Shown here piece by piece: positions 41,390-51,900 of a DNA stretch of 64,000 nucleotides. Each line of letters begins with the position of its first letter. Positions within the stretch are counted from its first letter, which is position 1. The stretch comes from Streptomyces griseoflavus (GTDB lineage Bacteria; Actinomycetota; Actinomycetes; Streptomycetales; Streptomycetaceae). The position numbers were made by a program, and so were the translations under genes. Below the pieces are notes generated by a model. The model was not told the DNA's origin and made no database searches. It saw only the letters and a list, made by a program, of their open reading frames with translations. The DNA lies in NCBI RefSeq assembly GCF_014649995.1, contig NZ_BMUC01000001.1, positions 299,842 through 363,841 of the forward strand, written 5' to 3'.

Positions 41390-42922
41390 ATGCCACGACG
41401 CCGCTGGACCGGATCCGTACTGCTGACCCTCCTGCTGACCGTGCTCTCCCCGCTGCCGGCCGGGGCGGCGGATCCCGTGCCGGGCGGTGCGGAACCGGTC
41501 CCGCGCGCCGCGGCCGTCCCGCTGCCCTCCCTCAGCGCCACCACCACCCAGGTCGCCTCAGGTCTGCGGCGCCCCACCGCCCTGGCCGCCCCCGACGACG
41601 GCACGGACCGCCTGTTCATCACGGAGAAGTCCGGCACCGTCCGCGTCTACCACCCGGACACCGGCCTGGCCCGCACCCCGCTCGTCGACATCACCCCGGC
41701 CGTGGACGAGTCGGGCAACGAGCGCGGTCTGCTCGGCATGGCCCTCGCCCCCGACTTCGCCGACACCCACGACCTCTACCTGGCGTACACGGCCCTGCCC
41801 GACGGAGCGGTCACCCTCGCCCGCTACCGCCTCGACGAGTCCCGGCTGGAGGTCCTGCTCTCCCAGGAGCACGCCGAGTTCAGCAATCACAACGGCGGTC
41901 AGCTCGCGTTCGGCCCCGACGGCCACCTGTACTGGAGCATCGGCGACGGCGGCGGCTCGGGCGACCCCTTCCGCTCCGGGCAGCGGCTGGACACCCTGCT
42001 CGGCAAGATCCTGCGCATCGACGTGAGCCGGGGCTGCGACCCGCTCCCGTACTGCGTCCCCGCCGGCAACCCGTTCGTGGACACGCCCGGCGCGCGCGGG
42101 GAGATCTGGCTGTACGGACTGCGCAACCCGTGGCGCTTCTCCTTCGACGCCGCCGACGGCTCGATGTGGATCGGCGACGTCGGCCAGGGACGATGGGAGG
42201 AGATCGACCACCTGGCGCCCGGCCGGGGCGGACTGAACCTCGGCTGGTCCTGCTACGAGGGCCTGGAGAGGTTCGCGAACGGCGACTGCGTGCCCGGCGA
42301 GGAGTACACGGCCCCCGTCTTCACGTACTCGCCCTACACCGGCGGGTGTTCCGTCATCGGCGGCCACGTCTACCGGGGCCGGGAGCACGCCGCCCTGCTC
42401 GGCGGCACGTACATCGCCACCGACTACTGCTCGTCCACGGTGTGGGCGCTGCGCCCGGACGGCAGCGGCGGCTACGAACAGGCCGAGATCGGGGAGATGC
42501 CGACCCAGGTGACCTCGATCGGCACCACCGCGGACGGCGAGTTCTACGTGGTGAACGACCTGCCCGGCGGCCTGCACAAGGTGTCGTTCGCGCGGGAGGA
42601 GCCCACCTGCCGGGTGGACCGGAAGGTGACGGCCTGGGGCACCGGCATGACCGTCGACCTCACCGTCACCAACACCGGCACCGCACCGGTGAACGGCTGG
42701 ACGCTCCGGTTCCCGCTGGCCCTCGGACAGACGGTCGTCTCGGACTGGAACACGAACCTGACCCAGGGCGGCAACGTGATCACGGCGGCCAACGCCCCGC
42801 ACAACGCCACGATCGCCCCCGGCGCGAGCGTCACCCTCGGCTACCTCACCGGCCACACCGGCGACGCGTCACCGCCGGCACGGTTCACGCTCGACGGGGA
42901 CGCCTGCGCGGTGGGCCGCTGA
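41390..42922 (+). CDS. Secreted PQQ-type sugar dehydrogenase with C-terminal CBM2
   Basis: 510 residues. Signal peptide 1-26 (RRRWTG start, AGAAD cleavage), then a six-bladed soluble glucose/sorbosone dehydrogenase domain (about 50-395): SGLRRPTALAAPDDG, ERGLLGMALAPDF, HNGGQLAFGPDGHLYWSIGD, GLRNPWRFSFD. The last 100 residues form a CBM2-type module (VTAWGTGMTVDLTVTNTGT, then GWTLRFPL), which binds cellulose or chitin through surface Trp. Such enzymes oxidise sugars and can feed electrons to lytic polysaccharide monooxygenases. A CebR-like box upstream suggests cellobiose control. ATG 41390 has GGAG five bases upstream. Confidence 0.88.
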   Translation: MPRRRWTGSVLLTLLLTVLSPLPAGAADPVPGGAEPVPRAAAVPLPSLSATTTQVASGLRRPTALAAPDDGTDRLFITEKSGTVRVYHPDTGLARTPLVDITPAVDESGNERGLLGMALAPDFADTHDLYLAYTALPDGAVTLARYRLDESRLEVLLSQEHAEFSNHNGGQLAFGPDGHLYWSIGDGGGSGDPFRSGQRLDTLLGKILRIDVSRGCDPLPYCVPAGNPFVDTPGARGEIWLYGLRNPWRFSFDAADGSMWIGDVGQGRWEEIDHLAPGRGGLNLGWSCYEGLERFANGDCVPGEEYTAPVFTYSPYTGGCSVIGGHVYRGREHAALLGGTYIATDYCSSTVWALRPDGSGGYEQAEIGEMPTQVTSIGTTADGEFYVVNDLPGGLHKVSFAREEPTCRVDRKVTAWGTGMTVDLTVTNTGTAPVNGWTLRFPLALGQTVVSDWNTNLTQGGNVITAANAPHNATIAPGASVTLGYLTGHTGDASPPARFTLDGDACAVGR

Positions 42923-42928
42923 ACCGGC

Positions 42929-42961
42929 CAGGGGCGCCCGGCACGAAGCCGGGCGCCCCTG
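42929..42961. terminator. Bidirectional terminator between sugar dehydrogenase and pepN
   Basis: CAGGGGCGCCCGGC and GCCGGGCGCCCCTG form a perfect 14-bp stem with a five-base loop (ACGAA), between convergent genes. Confidence 0.85.
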
Positions 42962-42979
42962 TGGCGCGGTGCGTGCGGG

Positions 42980-45565
42980 CTACGCCCCCGCGTCCGCGGC
43001 CTGGGCGCGCAGGGCGCGCTCGACTCCCGCCCGGGACTCCGACACCAGACGGCGCAGGGCCGCGTTGGGGGAGGCGGCGGTCAGCCAGGCGTCGGTCTTG
43101 TCGAGGGTCTCGCCGGAGACCTGGATGCCCGGGTAGAGGCCGACGGCGATCTGCTGGGCCATCTCGTGCGAGCGGGAGGCCCAGACGTCCGCCAGCACCT
43201 CGAAGTACCGGTCGGTGTACGGGGCCAGCAGCTCACGCTGGTCGGTCTGCACGAAGCCGGCGATGACCGCCTCCTGGACGGCGTTCGGCAGCTTGTCGGA
43301 GTCGATGACCGAGGCCCACGCCTCCGCCTTCGCCTCCTCCGTCGGCCGGGCCGCGCGGGCGGTGGCGGCGTGACGCTCGCCGGCCGCCGTCCTGTCCCGC
43401 TCGTACTCGTCCGCGATCTCCGCCTCGTCGAAGCGGCCCACCGCCGCCAGCCGCTGCACGAACGCCCAGCGCAGCTCCGTGTCCACGGCCAGCCCCTCGA
43501 CGGTCTGCGAGCCGGTCAGCAGCGCCTCCAGGAGGTCGAGCTGCTCCGGGGTGCGGGCCGTCGCCGCGTACGCCCTCGCCCACGCGAGCTGGTGGTCACT
43601 CGCCGGCTCGGCGGCCCGCAGGTGGGCCAGCGTGGCGTCGGTCCAGCGGGCCAGCAGCGCCTCGCGGGCGGCCGGGTCGGTGTACAGGTCGATCGCCAGC
43701 TTCACCTGGCGGTGCAGGGACTGCACGACACCGATGTCGGACTCCTTGCCGATGCCCGACAGCACCAGCGAGAGGTAGTCGCGGGCGGGGAGTTCCGCGT
43801 CCCGCGTCATGTCCCACGCCGACGCCCAGCACAGGGCGCGGGGCAGGGACGACTCGAAGTCGCCCAGGTGCTCCGTGACGAAGGCCAGGGACCGCTCGTC
43901 CAGGCGGACCTTGGCGTAGGACAGGTCGTCGTCGTTGAGCAGGACGACCGCCGGACGGCGCTTGCCGGCCAGCTGCGGCACCTCGGTCAGCTCGCCGTCG
44001 ACGTCCAGTTCGACCCGGTCGCCGCGCACCAGCTTGCCGGTCGCCGCGTCGAGGTCGTACAGGCCGATCGCGATGCGGTGCGGGCGCAGGGTCGGCTCGC
44101 CCTTCGCGCCGGCCGGGAGCGCGGGGGCCTCCTGGCGGATGGCGAAGGAGGTGATGACGCCGGCCCCCTCCTCGTCGTCCGTCTCGATCTCCGGGCGCAG
44201 GACGTTGATGCCGGCCGTCTCCAGCCACTGCTTCGACCACGTCCGCAGGTCGCGGCCGGAGGTCTCCTCCAGCGCGCCCAGCAGGTCGGACAGGCGCGTG
44301 TTGCCGAACGCGTGGCGCTTGAAGTACGCCTGCACGCCCCGGAAGAACGCGTCCTCACCCACGTACGCGACGAGCTGCTTGAGCACCGAGGCGCCCTTGG
44401 CGTACGTGATGCCGTCGAAGTTGACGAGCACGTCGTCCAGGTCGCGGATGTCCGCCATGATCGGGTGCGTGGACGGCAGCTGGTCCTGGCGGTAGGCCCA
44501 GGTCTTCATGGAGTTGGCGAACGTCGTCCACGAGTGCGGCCACTTCGAGCCGGGCGCGTCGGCCTGGCAGGCGGCCTCGGCGTAGGTGGCGAACGACTCG
44601 TTCAGCCACAGGTCGTTCCACCACTCCATGGTGACCAGGTCGCCGAACCACATGTGGGCCAGCTCGTGCAGGATCGTGGCGGCCCGCACCTCGTAGGCGG
44701 CGTCGGTCACCTTCGACCGGAACACGTACTGGTCGCGGATGGTCACCGCGCCCGCGTTCTCCATCGCGCCCGCGTTGAACTCCGGCACGAACAGCTGGTC
44801 GTACTTCTCGAACGGGTAGGCGTAGTCGAACTTCTCCTGGAACCACTCGAAGCCCTGCCGGGTCACGTCGAAGATCGCGTCCGCGTCGAGGTGCTCGGCG
44901 AGGGAGGGCCGGCAGTAGATGCCGAGCGGGACGGACTGGCCGTCCTTCTCGTAGACGCTGTGCACCGAGTGGTACGGGCCGACGATCAGCGCCGTGATGT
45001 ACGACGAGATGCGCGGGGTCGGCGCGAACTCCCAGACGTTGTCGCGGGGTTCGGGCGTCGGCGAGTTGGAGACGACGGTCCAGCCCTCGGGTGCCCTCAC
45101 GGTGAACTGGAAGGTCGCCTTGAGGTCCGGCTGCTCGAAGCTCGCGAAGACGCGGCGGGCGTCCGGCACCTCGAACTGGGTGTAGAGGTACGCCTGGTCG
45201 TCGACCGGGTCGACGAAGCGGTGCAGGCCCTCACCCGTGTTGGTGTAGGCGCACTCCGCCTCCACCCGGAGGACGTTGCGGCCCCTGAGCAGCCCCGGCA
45301 GGGCGATGCGGGAATCGGCGAAGACCTCCGCCGGGTCGAGGGAGTCACCGTTGAGGGTCACCTCGTGCACGGCCGGAGCGACCAGGTCGATGAACGACTC
45401 CGCGCCGTCGCCGTCCTCCGCGACGTCGAAGCGCACCGTGGTCACGGACCGGTAGGTGCCGCCCTCCTGCGCGCCGGAGAGATCGAGATCGATCTCGTAC
45501 GAGTCAACGGTCAGCAGCTTCGCCCGCTGCTGCGCCTCTTCGCGAGTCAGGTTTGTGCCAGGCAC
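42980..45565 (-). CDS. pepN: Aminopeptidase N, copy 1 (M1 family)
   Basis: 861 residues from GTG 45565, with AGGAG eight bases upstream; usual length for actinobacterial PepN. The zinc site HELAHMWFGDLVTMEWW with the later NE is near residue 300, preceded by the substrate-binding GAMENAG motif. N-terminal beta domain, catalytic domain and long helical C-terminal domain are all present; no signal peptide, so cytosolic. It removes N-terminal residues from peptides during protein turnover. A second, clearly related gene lies at 54330-56906. The frame extends upstream to 45841 without a good start. Confidence 0.93.
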   Translation of the reverse strand: MPGTNLTREEAQQRAKLLTVDSYEIDLDLSGAQEGGTYRSVTTVRFDVAEDGDGAESFIDLVAPAVHEVTLNGDSLDPAEVFADSRIALPGLLRGRNVLRVEAECAYTNTGEGLHRFVDPVDDQAYLYTQFEVPDARRVFASFEQPDLKATFQFTVRAPEGWTVVSNSPTPEPRDNVWEFAPTPRISSYITALIVGPYHSVHSVYEKDGQSVPLGIYCRPSLAEHLDADAIFDVTRQGFEWFQEKFDYAYPFEKYDQLFVPEFNAGAMENAGAVTIRDQYVFRSKVTDAAYEVRAATILHELAHMWFGDLVTMEWWNDLWLNESFATYAEAACQADAPGSKWPHSWTTFANSMKTWAYRQDQLPSTHPIMADIRDLDDVLVNFDGITYAKGASVLKQLVAYVGEDAFFRGVQAYFKRHAFGNTRLSDLLGALEETSGRDLRTWSKQWLETAGINVLRPEIETDDEEGAGVITSFAIRQEAPALPAGAKGEPTLRPHRIAIGLYDLDAATGKLVRGDRVELDVDGELTEVPQLAGKRRPAVVLLNDDDLSYAKVRLDERSLAFVTEHLGDFESSLPRALCWASAWDMTRDAELPARDYLSLVLSGIGKESDIGVVQSLHRQVKLAIDLYTDPAAREALLARWTDATLAHLRAAEPASDHQLAWARAYAATARTPEQLDLLEALLTGSQTVEGLAVDTELRWAFVQRLAAVGRFDEAEIADEYERDRTAAGERHAATARAARPTEEAKAEAWASVIDSDKLPNAVQEAVIAGFVQTDQRELLAPYTDRYFEVLADVWASRSHEMAQQIAVGLYPGIQVSGETLDKTDAWLTAASPNAALRRLVSESRAGVERALRAQAADAGA

Positions 45566-45739
45566 GCGGTCATCTCCTCGATATGTGTGGGTTGCGTCAT
45601 CCTTCCACGCGGGATCGGGATCGGGGGATGACCGAGCCGGACCATGGGGATACCCCTCGGTCGGACCTGGGGGAGGCGTCCCGGTCGCGGGGAACGCGCG
45701 CGAAGGCGGCCATGAGGGTCGCACCGGGGGTGGCTTCCT

Positions 45740-45838
45740 GTGCAGTGCACGGAGGCCTTCGCCGAGTGGGACGAGAGCGAGGACGCGCAGTTCCGGGACC
45801 GCTTCGCGGGGGACGGGATGACCGATGAAGCGCGGTGA
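45740..45838 (+). pseudogene. Remnant of a MazE-type antitoxin
   Basis: A 32-residue frame ends AEWDESEDAQFRDRFAGDG then MTDEAR and a stop, and overlaps the toxin start by 14 bases. The WDESEDAQ and GMTDEAR patterns are what I expect at the C-terminus of Streptomyces antitoxins encoded before MazF/PemK toxins. The N-terminal DNA-binding half is absent: a stop lies eight codons upstream in the same frame. Probably a 5'-deleted antitoxin gene. Confidence 0.6.
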
Positions 45839-46112
45839 CATCCACTGGGTGGACTACGAACCGGCGCGGGGCGCCGAAGCCGGCACGGCGCGTCCCGGCG
45901 TCATCGTGTCGAACGACGGCGCCGACGCGGCCGTCGAGCGGGCCGGGCGGGGAGTGATCACGCTGGTGCCGCTGTCGACGGACACCTCCCGCGTCCACCC
46001 GTTCCAGGTACGGGCGCCGGCCCCGGAGAGGCCGCTGCGGCCGATCGGTGTGGTTCCGCGGCAGCGCATGGCCGAGATCGACACCGCGCTGCGGAGGCAT
46101 CCGGCGCCGTGA
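45825..46112 (+). pseudogene. MazF/PemK-family toxin with internal deletion
   Basis: 95 residues. The N-terminal half is a good MazF match: MKRGDIHWVDYEPARGAEAG, RPGVIVSNDGA, GRGVITLVPLS, RVHPFQV. The C-terminal end PRQRMAEIDTALRRH is also typical. Between them the usual segment of about 20 residues, which includes the conserved SKAQAEQVR-type strand of the RNA-cutting site, is missing, giving a protein shorter than the 110-115 expected. As an mRNA interferase it is probably inactive; it may still fold. Convergent with asd, separated by a perfect terminator. Confidence 0.7.
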
Positions 46113-46120
46113 ACGGCATG

Positions 46121-46166
46121 CACGTGGCGGGGGCGGACACCGACCGGTGTCCGCCCCCGCCACGTG
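46121..46166. terminator. Perfect 21-bp bidirectional terminator
   Basis: A stem of 21 perfectly paired bases (46121-46141 with 46146-46166; outermost CACGTG, core GGCGGGGGCGGACACC) closes a GACC tetraloop. It lies between the toxin remnant and asd, which are convergent. Confidence 0.9.
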
Positions 46167-46179
46167 CCTGCACGTCGGC

Positions 46180-47474
<1,295 letters not shown>

Positions 47475-47499
47475 GAACGTTCCCGGCCCGAGTGGCGTC
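47475..47499 (+). promoter_or_regulatory. Candidate ECF-type promoter of the sigma factor gene
   Basis: GAAC (47475-47478), a 17-base spacer and CGTC (47496-47499) fit the general -35 AAC and -10 CGT pattern of ECF promoters, 30 bases upstream of the sigma GTG. ECF genes commonly drive their own promoter. Confidence 0.45.
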
Positions 47500-47529
47500 G
47501 TAGGAGAAACAGCGTGAGGGGGGTGGCCA

Positions 47530-48066
47530 GTGCTGCGCGGAAGGATCCGGCGCGGCCGGGGGGCGTACGTCGCCGGCGACGACGACCCGCTGGACGCGGC
47601 GCAGGAACGCCGGGTGCGGGCGGTGCTCGCCCTGGGCGGGGTGCCGCAGGCGGACCTGCCGGACGGGGTGCAGCAGGTCCGCCTGCGGCTGCTGGAGAGG
47701 GCCGCCGACGGGCGGGAGGCGCCGCGCGACGTCTCGGCGTGGGCGGCGGTCGTCGCCTCGAACCTCGCCATGGACTGGCACCGGGCCAAGCGCCGCCAGG
47801 AGCGGCTCGGGGAGCGGCTGGCCGCACTGCGGCCGGCCGAGGAGCCCTCCGGTGAGGAGAGCAGCGTGCTCTCCCTCGCCGTCGCCCGGGGGCTGGACCG
47901 GCTGCCCGACGCGCAGCGCCAGGTCGTCGTGCTGCGCTTCTACGCCGATCTGCCGGTGCGCTCGATCGCCGAGCAGCTCGGCGTCCCGGAGGGCACGGTC
48001 AAGAGCAGGCTGCACACGGCCGTACGGGCCCTGCGCGCCCGCCTGCACGAGGACGAGGTGGTGTGA
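47530..48066 (+). CDS. ECF-family RNA polymerase sigma factor
   Basis: 178 residues. Region 2 is near 40-90 (AWAAVVASNLAMDWHRAKRR) and region 4 near 122-170 (LPDAQRQVVVLRFYADLPVR, then EQLGVPEGTVKSRLHTAVRA). It directs polymerase to stress or envelope promoters. GTG start with a GAGGGGGGTGG stretch upstream. One base separates its stop from the next gene, a membrane protein that probably holds it inactive. Confidence 0.9.
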   Translation: MLRGRIRRGRGAYVAGDDDPLDAAQERRVRAVLALGGVPQADLPDGVQQVRLRLLERAADGREAPRDVSAWAAVVASNLAMDWHRAKRRQERLGERLAALRPAEEPSGEESSVLSLAVARGLDRLPDAQRQVVVLRFYADLPVRSIAEQLGVPEGTVKSRLHTAVRALRARLHEDEVV

Positions 48067-48067
48067 C

Positions 48068-48901
48068 ATGACCGCCCACGACGACACCCGGGACCCTTCC
48101 GGTGAAGGGCAGGGACCCGAGTACGAGGGCGTGGACGCCCTGGCGGCCGCCCTCTTCGACGAGCTCCCCCCGGAGCCGGCCCGGCGGGACCCGGCGTTCC
48201 TGGCCGCGCGGGACGCCGCCCTCGCCGACCTGGCGGTGCTGCGTGAGCAGCTGACGGTGATCGGGGACGCCCTCGCCGGCCCGGGGGACGGTGTTCCCGC
48301 CCCGCTGACGGCGCTGCCGTCCCGCTCCGGGGACGGGCCGGGGCACCCGCCGGGCTCCCCGGACGGTACGGCCCCGTGCCCGGGGAGCGCGGGCGGCTCC
48401 CGCGCCACCCGCCGCCCCCGCCGCCGGACGGCGAAGGTCGTCCTCGGCGGGCTGGTCGCCGCTGCCGCCGCCTGCCTGGTGCTCGGCACGGGCTGGCTCG
48501 TGACGCGGGACGGGGGAGCGGCCGACTCGGCGGCACGGGGGGTGGCCGCGGACTCCAAGGAGGCGGCGGACGGATCCGCCTTCGGCAGCCCTCGCTACCT
48601 GGCCTGCGCCCGGCTGGTCGCCGAGGGCCCGGTGACGGCGGTGGAGCCGGTGCCGGGGAGCGCGGGCGTGGAGCGCGTCACGCTGGGGACGAGCCGGTAC
48701 TACAAGGGCGAGGGCGAGGTCACGTTCCTCCGGGACACAGCCGGGGAGCCCCCGCTGCGCCCGGGCGACCGGGTACTGGTCGGCATGCCGCCCGGCGGCG
48801 ACCACCCGGACACGGTGATCGCCGGCGAGCCGGACATCGCCCCCGAGCGGGCCCGGATCATCGCCTCGCTCCCCGAGTCGCGCACCCTGACCTGCGACTG
48901 A
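48068..48901 (+). CDS. Membrane protein, likely anti-sigma factor
   Basis: 277 residues: an acidic cytosolic N-terminus with helices (about 15-75), a Pro/Gly/Arg-rich linker, one membrane segment (about 122-143, VVLGGLVAAAAACLVLGTGW) and an extracytoplasmic C-terminal domain of about 130 residues with two Cys (ACARL and the last LTCD). No HXXXCXXC zinc site. Cytosolic helices plus one membrane span next to an ECF gene is the usual anti-sigma shape; I do not recognise the outer domain. The four bases TGAC link it to the sigma stop. Confidence 0.75.
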   Translation: MTAHDDTRDPSGEGQGPEYEGVDALAAALFDELPPEPARRDPAFLAARDAALADLAVLREQLTVIGDALAGPGDGVPAPLTALPSRSGDGPGHPPGSPDGTAPCPGSAGGSRATRRPRRRTAKVVLGGLVAAAAACLVLGTGWLVTRDGGAADSAARGVAADSKEAADGSAFGSPRYLACARLVAEGPVTAVEPVPGSAGVERVTLGTSRYYKGEGEVTFLRDTAGEPPLRPGDRVLVGMPPGGDHPDTVIAGEPDIAPERARIIASLPESRTLTCD

Positions 48902-48931
48902 GCACGACGAACCGCGGCTGGGCACGACGAA

Positions 48932-48961
48932 GGGGCGGGCGCCCGTACGGACGCCCGCCCC
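48932..48961. terminator. Bidirectional terminator between sigma operon and subtilase
   Basis: GGGGCGGGCG pairs perfectly with CGCCCGCCCC across a ten-base loop (CCCGTACGGA); AA before and TT after. Convergent genes on both sides. Confidence 0.8.
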
Positions 48962-48978
48962 CTTGGTACGTCAGCCGC

Positions 48979-51900
48979 TTACGGGACGACCTTGCCGATC
49001 GCCACGTTGCCGAGGCCGGCGACCGTGCCGCGCTCGTTCACCAGCTGCACGCGTCCGAAGAACGCGCGTCCCTCGGGAGCCGCCGCGGCGACGGTGACCT
49101 CGCCGGAGACGGTGGCCGTGTCGCCCGTGCCGAGCTTCACCGGCGCGGAGCCGTCGACGCCGACCGTGCCGAGCGTGGAGGAGAAGAACACGTCCAGGTA
49201 GTCGTAGTCCGTCGAACCGGCCGGGACCGAGTAGCCGTCCACCTCGATGGTGTACGTACCGGCCGCCGGGGAGGCGACGGAGACCGACTCCTCCGAGTCG
49301 CCGTCGGCGGACTGGGCGACGCGGTTGCCGGCCTGGTCGTACACGGCCAGGTCCAGGTCGGCGGCGGTGTCGGAGACGTTGCCGATGGACACGTCGAGCG
49401 ACGCGGCGCCCGCGGGCACCTCGACGGTCGTCGTGTGCGTCTCACCGGTCCTGATGGCGGGACGCTCCGTCCTGGACGAGCCGAGCGGCCCGCCCACCAG
49501 CTTGCCGTCGATGCCGGCGGCCACGTTCGTCACCGTCCAGGAGGCGGTGGCCGGCGTGCCGATCTTCGCCTCGGGCACCGTCACGGTCTCCGGGGCGAAG
49601 GCCGCGCCGAGCACGGCGACGTCCAGCTTGTAGGGGTTGTCGAGCAGCGGCGACGTGCGGCGCGACTCGACCTCGATCTCCCAGACGCCCGGCTGCGGGT
49701 TCGCGTAGGAACGCACGTCGGGGCGGCAGGTGTTGGCCGGGTTGCTGTAGTTCGGGTAGCAGTTGACCGTCGAGGTCGGGTCGGCCGGGACACCGTAGGG
49801 GTGGATGGCGATGAACCGGGTCTGGCTGGTGGCCTTCAGCCCGCTCATCGCGATCTCCAGCGTCTTCGCACCCTCGGGGACGGTGACGAAGTAGGAGGTG
49901 CTGCTGTTGCGCTGGGCCGTGCCCGACGCGGAGAACGTGTGCTTCAGCGGGGCCGAGACGACCACGGTGCTGAGGATCTGGCGGTCGACACCCTCGGTGC
50001 GCGGGTCGTCCACCTCGAGGATGGCGCTCTTGATGCCGGCCGAACCGGGCGCGGCCTGGACCTTGACGGTGACCGGCTTGTTCAGCGGCAGCACGATGTC
50101 GTCGTCGCCGACGATGCGGAAGGTGCGGTCCGCGTTGTTCTCGATGTCCAGCTCGTGGCGGAGCGCGCGGTCGGGACCGGACGTACGGGTGATCGTGATG
50201 TCGTACGTCTTCTTCTGGCCGGCCTTCAGGCCGCCCTCACGGTCGTACAGGCCCGTGCCGAAGCCCGGGGTCTTCAGGAACTGGTCGATCGCGGTGTCGA
50301 CCGGCGCCTTCACCGTGTACTGGTGCGCGGTGGCACCGTCGCGGATGGCGTCCCAGGCGTCCTCGATGTCGATGAGGCCGGCGCCCTCCTCGTAGGCCTG
50401 CACACCCTTGATGTGCTCGGCGGTGGAGGTGAGGGCGGTGCGCAGCTTCGCCGGGGTGAGGTCGATGCGCTTCTGCTTCGCGGCGGACAGCAGCAGCGCG
50501 GCGGCGCCGGTGGCCTGCGGGGAGGCCATCGAGGTGCCCTGGAGCATGCCGTAGCCGGCCGGGAGGCCGTAGCCCGCCTCGGCGACCGGGGCGCCCGGGG
50601 ACCACGTCTGGATGGTGTTGATCGCGGCGCCGGGGGCGACCAGGGTCGGCGTGAAGCCGCCGTCCTCACGCGGACCGCGCGAGGAGAAGGGCATCATGTC
50701 GTACTTGGTGCGGACCTCGGAGCCGTAGTTGGCGGCCCAGGTCTCCTTGGAGACGGTCGCGCCGACGGAGATGACCTTGTCCGCCAGGGCGGGGTCGCCG
50801 ATGGTGTTGGCGCCGGGGCCGGAGTTGCCCGCGGAGATCACCAGCTGGACGCCGTAGGTGTCGATCAGCCGGTTGTAGAGCTCCACGCGGGCGTTGTTGC
50901 CGTCGTTGAGCGCCGGCAGACCGCCGATGGACATGTTGACGATGTCGACACCGCGCTTGGTGACGAGGTCGATCATGCCCTCGGTGAGCGCCACGTTGGT
51001 GCAGCCGCCGGACCAGGTGCAGGCGCGCGAGGAGACCAGCTTCGCGCCGGGGGCGGCGCCGTCCATCCGGCCGCCGAACAGGCCGTTGGCGGCCGTGATG
51101 CCGGCGACGTGCGAGCCGTGCGAACCCTCGATGACACCGATGTTGACGAAGTCGGCCTTCTTGCCGGTCCAGTCGCCGCCGTAGGGGTCCATCGGGACGT
51201 CCTTGCGGATCTCCACGACGAACGGCTGACGCTCCACGACATCGGTCTTGGGGTCGTCGGTGCCGAAGTACCCGATCTGGAAACCGTCCTTGTACGGCTT
51301 CATCGGGGTGTCGTCGGAGAAGTCCCGGTTGTTGTTCAGGTCGACGCGGACCGTGCCGGCCTGCGCGTCGTAGAGCATGCCCCAGGAGTCGGTGGTGTCG
51401 CCGTCGCGGTTGGCGTCGCCGTTCGCGTCGCCGCCGGTGGTGTACGACTCCAGGAACGTGCTGATCTGGTACGTGCCCGCCGGGGCCGTCCAGGTCGCGC
51501 CGCCGTAGGTGAAGGTGGGGCCGGAGACCGAGGACACCATCGGGCGCCAGGTCCGGTCGTTGTCGACGATCGGGTCGGTCGCCGTCACCCAGTCGACGAT
51601 CTTGCGCTCGCCGGTGGTGGTCTTCTGCAGCGCGGGGTGGCCGAGGTCCACACCGGAGTCGAGGATGCCGATGGTGACGCCGCGGCCGTCCGCCTTCGGG
51701 TTGTCCTCGACGAAGTCGACGGCGCCGGTCTCGAAGGACGGGTTGTACGGGTTCTTCGCGGGCGTCCGCTTGTCGGGGCCGGGGTAGGTCTTCTGGCCGC
51801 CCTTGCCCTTGCCCTTGGCGCTCTTCGTGGTGTCCGCGGCCGGCGTCGGGTCGTCCAGCGGGATCTCGTCGCGCAGGTCCACGCCGTGCACGGAGGCCAG

